A stretch of DNA of 64,000 nt, taken from the NCBI GenBank assembly GCA_963834365.1, contig CAWIBS010000041.1, positions 297,583 to 361,582 on the forward strand, read 5' to 3'. Below, one piece after another: positions 18,197-26,513 of the stretch (positions are counted from its first letter, which is position 1; each line of letters starts with the position of its first letter). A program made the translations under genes and the position numbers. Source of the DNA: CAWJAP01 sp963834365 (GTDB lineage Bacteria; Acidobacteriota; Vicinamibacteria; Vicinamibacterales; Vicinamibacteraceae). The notes under the pieces were generated by a model. The model was not told the DNA's origin and searched no databases. It saw only the letters and a program-made list of their open reading frames with translations.

Positions 18197-20866
18197 TCAC
18201 TGCGACTGGAGCGCGCGGCCGGGATCGAGGGCCGCGGCACGCCTTGCGGGGATGTAGCTCGCCGCGACGGCCACCGCCATCACGAGCGCCGCGACCGCGC
18301 CGAACGTCACCGGATCGCGGGGCGTCACGCCGTAGAGCTGCGCCGCGATGAACCGGCTGAGCGCCAGCGCCGCGGCCATCCCGGCCACGAGGCCGAACAG
18401 CACCGGAATCAGCGCCTGCCGGACCATCATCCGCGTCACGTCACGCGGCTGTGCGCCGAGCGCCAGCCTGATCCCGATCTCCTCTGTGCGCTGTGCCACC
18501 GAGTACGCGATGACGCCGTAGATGCCGATCGCGGCGAGCGCGAGCCCGATGATGCCGAGCGTGGTCAGCAACAGCGTGTTGAACCGCGCCGTGGCCGTCG
18601 ATCCGTCGAGGCGGGCTTCCATCGTGTCGACGTCGAACAGCGGCACGCCGCTGTCCACCTGCGTCAACGCCTGCCTCAAGGGCTGCGTCATCGCGGCGGG
18701 GTCACCCGTCGTCCGGACGACCACGAACATCGTCCGCTGGATCCACTCCCACGCGACGGCGGGCACCTGATCGATCGGCAGGTAGAACTCCGGCGCGGGA
18801 TCGATCGCGGGACCTCGCGATCGCACGTCGCCGGCGACACCGACGACCGTCTTGAAGTCCGGCGACTTGCCGTCGGGTCCGGCCTCGCAGCAGGCGACGC
18901 GCTTCCCGACCGGATCCTCGTTCGGCCACGCGCGATCGGCGAACGCGCGGCTCACGATCATGACCTTCGGCGCGCCCGCGCGATCGTCGGGCGTGAAGGC
19001 CCGGCCGCGCGCCAGGGGCACGCGCATCGCCGTGAAGAATTCCGGCGTCACGATCCGCAGCCGGGCGTCGATCGCGCTCGCGGCCTCGATCGGCCGGCCC
19101 TCGGGAATCAAGCCGTTCGAATTGCCTCCGCTGCCGAGCGGGGCCTGTGAGACGACGGCGACCGCCGTCGCGCCGGGCAGCTGGCGCGCTGCCCCGACGA
19201 GCTGCTCGAACGCGCGCACGACGCTCGCCCTTTCGGTGTACGTGTCGCGCGGCAGGCTGACGCGCGCGCTGAGCACGCCGGACGGCTCGAAGCCCGGGTC
19301 CACGCGCTGCAAGGCGAGCGCGGTGCGAATCAGCAGCCCCGACCCGAGCAGCAGCAGGAGCGCCAGCGCCACCTCGGCGACGATGAGCGTCTGGCGGATA
19401 CGATCGCGGGCGACGCCCATCCCGTGGCTGCGGCCGGCCTTCAGCACGTCCTGCGCGTCGGGACGTGCCGTGCGCCACGCGGGGACGAGACCGAACAGCA
19501 GGCTGCTCCCGACCGCGATGGCGCCGGCCAGCAGAATCGTGGATCCGTCGACACGGGCCTGCTCGAGGCGCGGGACGCCGGCAGGACTCAGCTCCACGAA
19601 CGCCCGCACGGCAAGATGGGCGACGGCCAGGCCGACAGCCGCCCCCGTCCCCGCGAGCACGACGTTCTCGGTGAGCAGCTGCCGAATCAGACGGGGACGC
19701 CCGGCGCCGAGCGCCGTCCGGACCGCGAGCTCTTCCGCGCGCGTGGCGCCGCGCGCGAGGAGCAGGTTCGCCACGTTGCCGCAGGCGATGAGCAGGACGA
19801 GCGTCACTGCGGCGAGCAGCAGGTAGAAGCGATCGCGCACGCCATCCACGTAGTCTTCCAGGAGCGGCGTCACCGACGCGCTGCGCTGCGCGTTGTAACG
19901 CGGCTGCTCCGCCGCGAGCTGCGCCGCCACGACGGTCAGGCGGGCTTGCGCCTCGTCCATCGTCGTATCGGAGCGCAGCCGTGCGACGACGCGCAGATAG
20001 TGCCGATCGAAGTTCGTGCGATCCTCCGCCTGGAACGCGATCGGCACCCAGAGCTCCTCGCCGTCGTTGGTGAAGTCGAACGCCGCCGGCATGACGCCCA
20101 CGACCCGATAGGGCCGGCCGTCGAGGCGCACGTCCCGATTGACGACGGCCGGATCGGCGCCGAAGCGTCGCGTCCACAGCCGATGGCTGAGCACCACGAC
20201 CTGCTCGCTCCCGGGCCGGTCGTCGCTCGCGCCGAGCGCGCGGCCCTGCAGCGGCGGCACGCCGAAGACCTCGAAGAACCCGCCGCTCACGCGAGCGCCG
20301 AGCACGCGCTCCGGCGAATCCCCCTCGGCCAGGCTGAAATTGCTGTACCGGATGCCGGCGATGGCCTCGAACACACGCACGCGATCGGTCCAGGCCAGCA
20401 GGTTGCCCACGGACACGTTGCTCGGGCGCTCGCGCCACAGCTCCATGACGCTGACCAGGCGTTCGGGCGCCGGCACCGGCAACGGCCTGAGCACGACGGC
20501 GTTGACGAGGCTGAAGACGGCGGCGGTGCCGCCAATCCCGAGCGCGAGCGTGAGGATCGCGATGGCGGCAAACCCGCGATGGGTCAGCAGCTGGCGGATT
20601 CCGAATCGAACGTCGCGAAGGCACTCGTCCACGTACTCGCGGCGCTGCATGCGGCGCTCCGTTTCCCGGCCAAGCTTGCGGCAGGTGCGATTGGCGGTTC
20701 GCAGATCGCCGAAGCGCCGAAGCGCTTCGGCACGGGCTTCGGCCGGCGACCATCCGCGATCGACGTATTCGCGGGTTCGCATCTCCAGATGGAACGCGAA
20801 CTCCTCGTCGACGTCGCGGTCGACGCTCGGCCGGAACAGCTTCGAGCGCGTCGTCAGTCTGCGCAT
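18197..20866 (-). CDS. ADOP-type ABC permease (MacB/FtsX-like, 889 residues)
   Basis: Large permease of the acidobacterial duplicated orphan permease type. A cytoplasmic N-terminus of about 85 residues contains HLEMRTREYVDRGWSP and EALRRFGDL. It is followed by DVRFGIRQLLTHRGFA, a first membrane helix, a MacB-like periplasmic domain, FtsX domains near residues 370-490 and 760-880, and the terminal YIPARRAAALDPG. No ATPase gene is adjacent, as is usual for these. It sits 73 bp downstream of a PadR regulator on the same strand. Substrate unknown. A decayed relative lies at 29166-31260. Confidence 0.88.
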   Translation of the reverse strand: MRRLTTRSKLFRPSVDRDVDEEFAFHLEMRTREYVDRGWSPAEARAEALRRFGDLRTANRTCRKLGRETERRMQRREYVDECLRDVRFGIRQLLTHRGFAAIAILTLALGIGGTAAVFSLVNAVVLRPLPVPAPERLVSVMELWRERPSNVSVGNLLAWTDRVRVFEAIAGIRYSNFSLAEGDSPERVLGARVSGGFFEVFGVPPLQGRALGASDDRPGSEQVVVLSHRLWTRRFGADPAVVNRDVRLDGRPYRVVGVMPAAFDFTNDGEELWVPIAFQAEDRTNFDRHYLRVVARLRSDTTMDEAQARLTVVAAQLAAEQPRYNAQRSASVTPLLEDYVDGVRDRFYLLLAAVTLVLLIACGNVANLLLARGATRAEELAVRTALGAGRPRLIRQLLTENVVLAGTGAAVGLAVAHLAVRAFVELSPAGVPRLEQARVDGSTILLAGAIAVGSSLLFGLVPAWRTARPDAQDVLKAGRSHGMGVARDRIRQTLIVAEVALALLLLLGSGLLIRTALALQRVDPGFEPSGVLSARVSLPRDTYTERASVVRAFEQLVGAARQLPGATAVAVVSQAPLGSGGNSNGLIPEGRPIEAASAIDARLRIVTPEFFTAMRVPLARGRAFTPDDRAGAPKVMIVSRAFADRAWPNEDPVGKRVACCEAGPDGKSPDFKTVVGVAGDVRSRGPAIDPAPEFYLPIDQVPAVAWEWIQRTMFVVVRTTGDPAAMTQPLRQALTQVDSGVPLFDVDTMEARLDGSTATARFNTLLLTTLGIIGLALAAIGIYGVIAYSVAQRTEEIGIRLALGAQPRDVTRMMVRQALIPVLFGLVAGMAAALALSRFIAAQLYGVTPRDPVTFGAVAALVMAVAVAASYIPARRAAALDPGRALQSQ

Positions 20867-20939
20867 GGCGACCTCCGGCCCTGGTCCGCTCCGGCGGCGA
20901 ATGGGCCGTCCAGCGAGGGGACGCGAATCGGTTCGCCCA

Positions 20940-21272
20940 TCACGCCGGCAGGAGGATGCGAGAGACGATGGTGACGAAGGTTTGCCACTGCCGCGTCTCG
21001 TACCTGAGGCGGGCGCGGCCGTCGGGCGTGAGCCGATAGAGCTTGGCGCGGCGCCCGAGCTCGGACGTGCCCCACTCGGCCTCCAGCCAGCCGCGTTGTT
21101 CGAGCCGGTACAGGGCCGGATAGAGCGACCCGTCCTCGATGTCGAGCGCCTCGCCCGCAGCCGTTTCGATGGATCGGGCGATGGCGTATCCGTGCAGTGG
21201 GCCGCGCACGAGCGTGCGCAGGATCAGCGCGTCGAGCGTGCCGTGCAAGAGGGCATTGACGGTCGTGTCCAT
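20940..21272 (-). CDS. PadR family transcriptional regulator
   Basis: A 110-residue winged-helix repressor. LHGTLDALILRTLVRGPLHG and YAIARSIETAAG then EDGSLYPALYRLEQRGWLEA match PadR-s1 proteins that precede ADOP permeases; a C-terminal dimerisation helix follows. It probably represses its own operon with the permease; direct repeats overlap the predicted promoter (21300-21350). Confidence 0.9.
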   Translation of the reverse strand: MDTTVNALLHGTLDALILRTLVRGPLHGYAIARSIETAAGEALDIEDGSLYPALYRLEQRGWLEAEWGTSELGRRAKLYRLTPDGRARLRYETRQWQTFVTIVSRILLPA

Positions 21273-21299
21273 GGTGCGTGAGTCCGGATCGGAGATAGC

Positions 21300-21351
21300 A
21301 AGATTGTCTTGGTATCGTACCCATCGATAACCAGATAGTCAAGGTATCGTC
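21300..21351 (-). promoter_or_regulatory. Promoter and possible PadR operator of the PadR/ADOP operon
   Basis: On the minus strand a -35-like TTGACT (21337-21342) and a -10-like TACGAT (21314-21319) are separated by 17 bp. Two direct repeats beginning CGATACC and ending ATCT overlap both boxes, 31 bp apart, about three helical turns. That is a plausible autorepression site; this is inference. Confidence 0.45.
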
Positions 21352-21439
21352 CGGCGCGGGGGAACCGGGGGCGGTATCACGATCCGGCGCGCGGGCCCGC
21401 AGGGCGCGCCACGTGCTATCCTTCGCGATTGTCCCGTTC

Positions 21440-21516
21440 GCGCCCGTAGCTCAGTTGGATAGAGCGTCGGCCTTCGAAGCCGCAGGTCGCAGGTTCGAGC
21501 CCTGCCGGGCGCGCCA
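21440..21516 (+). tRNA. tRNA-Arg (anticodon TCG)
   Basis: A 77-nt cloverleaf with encoded CCA. The acceptor GCGCCCG pairs with CGGGCGC, the D-arm AGCTCAGTTGGATAGAGC and T-arm AGGTTCGAGCCCT are normal, and the anticodon loop CTTCGAA gives TCG. Confidence 0.93.
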
Positions 21517-21535
21517 TCTCGCCGTTGGCGAGATG

Positions 21536-21862
21536 GCTGCCCCCGGCCAGGCTCTTGGCGTCTGCTCCGGCTGCGCCTCCGCAGACCGAGCCCTGTGACC
21601 GACGCGCCCGCGCCACTGGCGAGAGGCTGCCCCCGCCAGGTTCGGCGTTTGCTCCGGCTGCGCCTCCGCAGACCGAGCCCTGTGACCGACGTGCCCGCGC
21701 CACTGGCGAGAGGCTGCCCCCGGCCAGGCTCTTGGCGTCTGCTCCGGCTGCGCCTCCGCAGACCGAGCCCTGTGATTGCCGCGCCCGCGCCACTGGCGAG
21801 AGGCTGCCCCCGCCAGGCTCTTGGCGTCTGCTCCGGCTGCGCCTCCGCAGACCGAGCCCCGC
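21536..21862. repeat. Four-copy tandem repeat between two tRNA-Arg genes
   Basis: Copies begin with GCTGCCCCC at 21536, 21627, 21713 and 21804, giving periods of 91, 86 and 91 bp. Each unit carries TGCTCCGGCTGCGCCTCCGC and ends GCCACTGGCGAGAG. Units are highly similar without variable spacers. The array starts 20 bp after the first tRNA. No promoter-like or coding signal recognised. Confidence 0.85.
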
Positions 21863-22003
21863 CGGCACCGATCACGGCCCTCGGGTGTGCTAGGCTTGAC
21901 GGCTGCATCGACGCTTGCCCACGAGCTCCAGGACGTGGGCCGCGGGAAGACACTCGGCCTTCACCCGCCAACGGGAGACAGGTTTCCTGACGCATCAGTC
22001 GTT

Positions 22004-22080
<77 letters not shown>

Positions 22081-22228
22081 CTTCCAAACAGCCACTAAGT
22101 CGTTTCAGGACAAGCGGTAGCGCCTTGAGCACACGCGCCGGCGTGCGCGTGCCCAGAAGGGGCCTCTGACCCGCTGACTGACAAATGACTGACAATCGGG
22201 AGCGGCTCACGGCAGTCTCCTGTGGTCT

Positions 22229-23461
22229 CTAATGGCCCACCGCACGCAGTTGGCGGCGGCGCTCCCAGACCCCAGTCATGGCCTTGCGCAGTTCCTCGTC
22301 CGTGATGTTGAGGTAGCGCTGGGTTTGCTTGACGTCGGCATGGCCGAGCATCAACTGGATGATGCGGATGTCGACGCCGTCCGCCAGCAGTCGGCAGGCG
22401 CCTTCATGTCGCAGGTCGTGCCAGTGCAGGTCGATCGCGCGCAGCTTGGCCCGGTCGACGCGGGCGCCCGGCTTCGCGCGTGTGGTGTCGTGCCCGTTCG
22501 CGAGGAGCAGCAGCGACTCCCAGGCGGTCTTGAAGCTGTCCTGGAACTCGCCCTCGGATCCGCCGAAGACGTACGCGCTCGGACCGAGCTTCGCTCGCCG
22601 CGCGAGGATCGGCGCCAGGCGACCGTGCGGGTCGAAGGGGATGCGGCGATTCTCCCCGTCCTTCGCGTGCGCCCCGGGAATCGCGATCTGGTGCTGCTCC
22701 CGGTCCACGTGACGGTTCTGAATGCGCAGCATCTCCCCCTGGCGGCAACACGTCTCGAGTGCGCCGACGATGCGGTCGTGCATGGCCGAGCCGACCCACC
22801 GATGCTCGGGGCTGTTCATCGCCAGGGCGGCCTCCAGCAGCCGCTGCTCTTCTTCCACACCGATCCGGCGATCGCGCTTCGTCTCGTCCCTCGCCTTGAT
22901 GCTCACCCCGAACCGGTGAAACGGCGACGTCTCCAGGAAGGGCGGATCCTGGAAGCGCCCCCAGTTGATGGCGGCCCTTAGCGCGCTGAGTGCGCGATTC
23001 ACCGTCGCGACTTCGTGGCCCTGCCGGAACGCCGCCTTGAAGCGCAGAGCGGGCTCCGGCTTCTCGAGCGCCGTCGCCGGCAAGTCGCCGAGCACGGCTT
23101 TGAGCGCGGTGAGGCGCGACTTGAGCGTCACGGCGCTCCGGAGCGCCTCAGCCTGCACGTGCTGCACGAAGTACCGGTCCAGGAACTCGGCGACCGTGAG
23201 CTCACTCACCGCCGCTGGCTGGGTGATTGGCGCCACGCGTGGATCGCGGCCCGCCATGATTTCGGCGAGGAACCGCGGTTCCCAGACGCGCTCCGCCGTC
23301 TGCTTCGACATCACCGTTTCGGTGGCGCCGCGCGCGACGGCGAAGTCGTCGACGCGCATGCGCCAGCGCCGCCCGCCGTGCATCAGATCGAACCACCAGG
23401 GATGCTCACACCGTGGACTACCCCGACAGCCCTTCGGTTTGCAGATCTTGCGTACAGCCAT
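22229..23461 (-). CDS. Tyrosine recombinase / phage-type integrase
   Basis: About 410 residues starting at MAVRKICKPKGCRG. Residues about 90-200 are a SAM-like core-binding domain (TVAEFLDRYFVQHV, VNRALSALRAAINWG). The C-terminal catalytic domain has ALETCCRQGEMLRIQNRHVD (first Arg region), the HWHDLRHEGACRLLADGVDI box, and LMLGHADVKQTQRYLNI with the terminal nucleophilic Tyr. The gene ends about 150 bp from the 3' end of tRNA-Arg(CCG) and points towards it, the standard position for tRNA-targeting elements. A small HTH gene overlaps its 5' end. Confidence 0.9.
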   Translation of the reverse strand: MAVRKICKPKGCRGSPRCEHPWWFDLMHGGRRWRMRVDDFAVARGATETVMSKQTAERVWEPRFLAEIMAGRDPRVAPITQPAAVSELTVAEFLDRYFVQHVQAEALRSAVTLKSRLTALKAVLGDLPATALEKPEPALRFKAAFRQGHEVATVNRALSALRAAINWGRFQDPPFLETSPFHRFGVSIKARDETKRDRRIGVEEEQRLLEAALAMNSPEHRWVGSAMHDRIVGALETCCRQGEMLRIQNRHVDREQHQIAIPGAHAKDGENRRIPFDPHGRLAPILARRAKLGPSAYVFGGSEGEFQDSFKTAWESLLLLANGHDTTRAKPGARVDRAKLRAIDLHWHDLRHEGACRLLADGVDIRIIQLMLGHADVKQTQRYLNITDEELRKAMTGVWERRRQLRAVGH

Positions 23462-23762
23462 GGGCTCCTCCTCCGAGAAGACGACGGCGGGACGGACCAT
23501 CCGTCCGGGTCGCTCCTCGATCTCGACAGGTCGTAGGCGCGCCTCGCGCAATCCAATCCTGGACGTCGGCCGCGTGAAAGCGCCAGCTGCGAACCCCGAA
23601 TCGCTGGCGCGACAGCTGGCCGCACAGATACGCACGTCTGACGGTCTCTTCGTGGCAGCCGATGATCGCCGCCACCTCGAAGACCGTCAGCAGCCGGTGC
23701 GGAAGCTCGCTCGACGACGGCTGACGCCGGTGCTGCGCTGAATTCCTGGACCTCCGGCTCAT
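23418..23762 (-). CDS. Small HTH (excisionase/MerR-like) DNA-binding protein
   Basis: About 114 residues, start chosen at MSRRSRNSAQ. LLTVFEVAAIIGCHEETVRR followed by AYLCGQLSRQRFGVRSWRF and HAADVQDWI is a helix-turn-helix_17 (excisionase family) domain at residues about 23-70. Its 3' end overlaps the integrase start by 44 bp in another frame, suggesting translational coupling or a frameshift at its end. Likely a recombination directionality factor for the adjacent integrase. Confidence 0.75.
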   Translation of the reverse strand: MSRRSRNSAQHRRQPSSSELPHRLLTVFEVAAIIGCHEETVRRAYLCGQLSRQRFGVRSWRFHAADVQDWIARGAPTTCRDRGATRTDGPSRRRLLGGGAHGCTQDLQTEGLSG

Positions 23763-23841
23763 GACGTTCCCTCCACAGGGTTTCGCGCCTCGCATCGCAT
23801 TACCCGGACCATCACAACCGCTTTCCCTGGCTCGTCGAAGG

Positions 23842-23902
23842 CCCGGTCAAGGCCGTCAGCCTCGCGTCAGCGAGGTCGAGCGAAGCGAGAGCCTTGACCG
23901 GG
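23842..23902. repeat. Nested inverted repeat upstream of the integrase operon
   Basis: Perfect 12-bp arms, CCCGGTCAAGGC (23842-23853) and GCCTTGACCGGG (23891-23902), enclose a second perfect hairpin, CCTCGC-GTCA-GCGAGG (23859-23874). It lies about 80 bp upstream of the HTH gene. It could be a regulatory or terminator structure, or a recombination/transfer site of the element. Confidence 0.75.
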
Positions 23903-24427
23903 ACGAGACGAGCCGGACAATGGCCGCGGTGATGGTCCGGTCGCGCGGGGCGCCAAGCCGAACGCGACGGGCGGCAGGCTCGTCGAGGGCCCGTCGGCAC
24001 GGACCGCAGGTCGCGTGCGTCAGGTGCCCTGACGCTGCGGAAGGCCGAACGGCATCCGTTCAGCCAGGCAGCGCGCGGAGCCGGGCGGTCGTGCTGGGCG
24101 AGCATCGCGCCGCACGCCGAGCGGCTCCGACTATCGAATCAACGCGGTCCCGAGTGGCCTCGTGCAGCACGAAGTGGTCTCGGCGTACGTCGTCGACGTT
24201 CTACTTGCGCTTGGTGCGATAGGCGGCATGCGCGAGTCGCACCGAAGCGCGTGGCGGAACCGTTGGTCCGCCCTTATCGGTGCTTCTTCCGCCGCGCCTC
24301 CAGGAGGGACGGGGTGAAGCGCCTTCATGCGAGGGACTCGGCATGAAGGGGTGGCGCTGGGCCAATGACTACCTTGATCGAAAATTACTCCTCCCAGCGA
24401 TGTCTGTCAAATCCTCGAGTTCGCTTG
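23903..24427. other. Gene-poor stretch
   Basis: About 525 bp of GC-rich sequence inside the putative integrated element. Open frames on both strands have Arg/Ala-rich nonsense composition and no recognisable domain. Nothing supported. Confidence 0.6.
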
Positions 24428-24950
24428 TTAACGCGAAGCGATGCCCGCCGACGGGTCGCGACGATCAGTCAACGCTGCGGGGTCACTCAGGAACCATTTT
24501 GGTGGAACCAGAACAGCGTCAGTTGGAATCCAGTGATCAGCTGGCTGCGCGGATTGAGCGTTTGAAGTCTGCGGACTGGCGAGGTATTCGCGTTCATGCC
24601 GGCGGATAGGCCGCGAGGGCGGCGTCGCCAGCGTGAGCAGGTTGCCGTCAGGATCACGGACCTGCGCCAGCTTCGAGTAGTCGCCCTCCATGTCGTCCCC
24701 GAGAACGATCCCCTGGCCCTGCAGCCTGCGGCGCTCGGCCGCGACGTCACCGACCACAAGGAACATCACGCCCCTGCCGGCGATATCGTCGTCGGTGAAA
24801 GCGCTACCCCGCACTGGTCGAAGAGCTCCCACTGCATCAGTGTGTCCATCGGTCGGTAATCCGGTCCACGACCGAACAGCTCGTATACCAGGCTTCAGCC
24901 ATCGCAAGGTCTGCAGTGAGTAACGCGGTGTAGACCTTCTGCAGTTTCAT
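24428..24950 (-). pseudogene. Glyoxalase/bleomycin-resistance (VOC) superfamily protein, frameshifted
   Basis: A vicinal-oxygen-chelate protein can be assembled from three frames. MKLQKVYTALLTADLAMAEAWY starts at 24950 with GAAGAAC upstream. After shifts near 24875 and 24815 it continues AFTDDDIAGRGVMFLVVGDVAAE and ends with KLAQVRDPDGNLLTLATPPS. The last motif is the classic VOC metal/terminal strand. The open frame then runs on to 24428, beyond the usual length of about 120 residues. Function unassignable; likely a decayed accessory gene. Confidence 0.6.
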
Positions 24951-24990
24951 CTGTTCTTCTCCAATCGACTCGGAGCCGTACCCGCAAACA

Positions 24991-25054
24991 TCGATTGTGA
25001 TAGGACTGTGATACGTCAGGCTCAAGCCTCGACGAATTTCGAGGTTTACGGACG
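24991..25054. repeat. 64-bp dispersed repeat with hairpin, copy 1
   Basis: Imperfectly matches 33473-33537 (shared starts TCGATTGTGATAGGA and TGTGATACGTC). Both copies carry the hairpin arms CCTCGA and TCGAGG. No gene is associated. Confidence 0.7.
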
Positions 25055-25529
25055 TATAGGGAGTAATCGTCTTCGCAAGCTGAGTACTCCATTCAGGATT
25101 TACGGTGACGTATTTTCTGTTCATGCGGCCGGCCGCACCGCCGCCAGTTTGGCGAGGAGCTGCTGCAGGTCGCCCCGTGAAAGTCCAGCGAAATGGTTGC
25201 GCCGTCGCCTGATAGCGGTGTTGAAAAGCCAGCGCACGCGTGGAGGCCAACCGATCGGCGTCTTGCGAGACGACAACGACAGAGGTGATGGCAACCAGTC
25301 ACGTCGATAGTTGTCGACGACTTCGAACCCGCCTTACACAGTTTCTACACAGTTCGCGCTTTCACTTGGCGCTGTGCGTCGGAGGTTCGTCGGTTACGCG
25401 TTCGCAGTATTGGTCCTGGTCGCTCTGAAGAGGCTGCGCGGCTTCGCAGGGTATCGCGGTACGGGACTCGAGGAGCGCCGAGGCGACCGATTGGAAGACA
25501 CCGACGCCGGCTCGCGTTCGTGCGATGGT
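25055..25529. other. Gene-poor stretch
   Basis: About 475 bp between a dispersed repeat and the carboxymuconolactone-decarboxylase-like gene. Frames on both strands are short and lack family similarity that I recognise. Confidence 0.5.
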
Positions 25530-26363
25530 CTATTTCTTCTTCTCGAATGCAGCAATTTCCTCCGCCAGGATCGGTATCGCCATGTTGATCGTCTCCTGTC
25601 CGAAGGACGTGGCGATCTTCAGCGTCTCCATGATCTCTTCCATGGTCGCCCCCAGGGCCAGGGCGCCCTTGATGTGGCGCCGCGTGCCGGGCGCATACAT
25701 GTGCGTGACCGACGCGTCCAAGGCGATGCTGAGCAGTTCGACGAACTTCGGTTGGAGAGTCTTGCCGTCGTAAATGCCCCCGACGGCCGCAAAGAACTGA
25801 TCGGTCCACAGCGGGTCAAGGTTGAAGAACGGATCCCAGGCCGTATTCCAGAGTCCCTTCGCCTTCATCATGTCGGCCGAAGGAGTCGCGACTCTCTTGA
25901 CAGTGGGGGTCTTCCCGGCCGCCTTGCCCTCCTCGAGCAGCATCGGTGCGCCGAGACTGCACGAATGGATCGCCATGAACGCCGCCCCCTCGATCACCAA
26001 CTGGATCTCGTTTCGGGTGGCGCCCGCTTGCAGCGCGGCCCTGATGCGACGGCGCGTGGGTTCCGGCTGCAGATTTGTGCAGGCGACGTTCAGGCCAACG
26101 CAGATGAGCTCGATGGTCTTGATGTCTAGAACACCGTTCGTCCAGGGATTCGTGTTCACCTTCAGGTATGCATCGGCCTTGGCGGGGTCCCATTCCCGAA
26201 TGATGTCGATGGCCTTGTTCTGCGTCGATTCACCCGCCGTCTCGGCGGGAGTTGAGGCGACCTTGGTCTGCGGGCTTGCCATGGCAAGCCCGCTGAGACC
26301 GAGGGCGCTGCTCTCAAGAAATTCGCGCCGTTCCACCAGAGTCCTCCTTGGGCCGTGTTGCAA
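25530..26363 (-). CDS. Exported carboxymuconolactone decarboxylase (AhpD-fold) family protein
   Basis: A 277-residue protein. An N-terminal RRTLVERREFLESSALGLSG segment resembles a Tat-type signal. Two CMD-like helical domains follow, the first around NGVLDIKTIELICVGLNVAC to QAGATRNEIQLVIEGAAFM, and the second around KFVELLSIALDASVTHMYAP to ALALGATMEEIMETLKI. The redox CxxC of true AhpD is absent (THMYAPGT occupies that place in the second domain), so peroxidase activity is unlikely. Substrate unknown. Confidence 0.82.
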   Translation of the reverse strand: MQHGPRRTLVERREFLESSALGLSGLAMASPQTKVASTPAETAGESTQNKAIDIIREWDPAKADAYLKVNTNPWTNGVLDIKTIELICVGLNVACTNLQPEPTRRRIRAALQAGATRNEIQLVIEGAAFMAIHSCSLGAPMLLEEGKAAGKTPTVKRVATPSADMMKAKGLWNTAWDPFFNLDPLWTDQFFAAVGGIYDGKTLQPKFVELLSIALDASVTHMYAPGTRRHIKGALALGATMEEIMETLKIATSFGQETINMAIPILAEEIAAFEKKK

Positions 26364-26513
26364 CGTCGTGTGCGGGGCCGATCGCGCGCAGCTCCAGTTG
26401 TCCGGTCAGTTCGTGCAAGGGATAGTCGCGCCTGGGCCGCCGCTCGCCGGGTCAGAGGTCGCCTCAGTCAGCTTCCGCTCTGCGCTTCGCGGCTCAGCGC
26501 GTCCATGCAGTCA

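Noticed and set aside
21536..21862. CRISPR array
   Set aside because: Units are 86-91 bp and nearly identical along their whole length; there are no short repeats separated by unique spacers and no cas genes.
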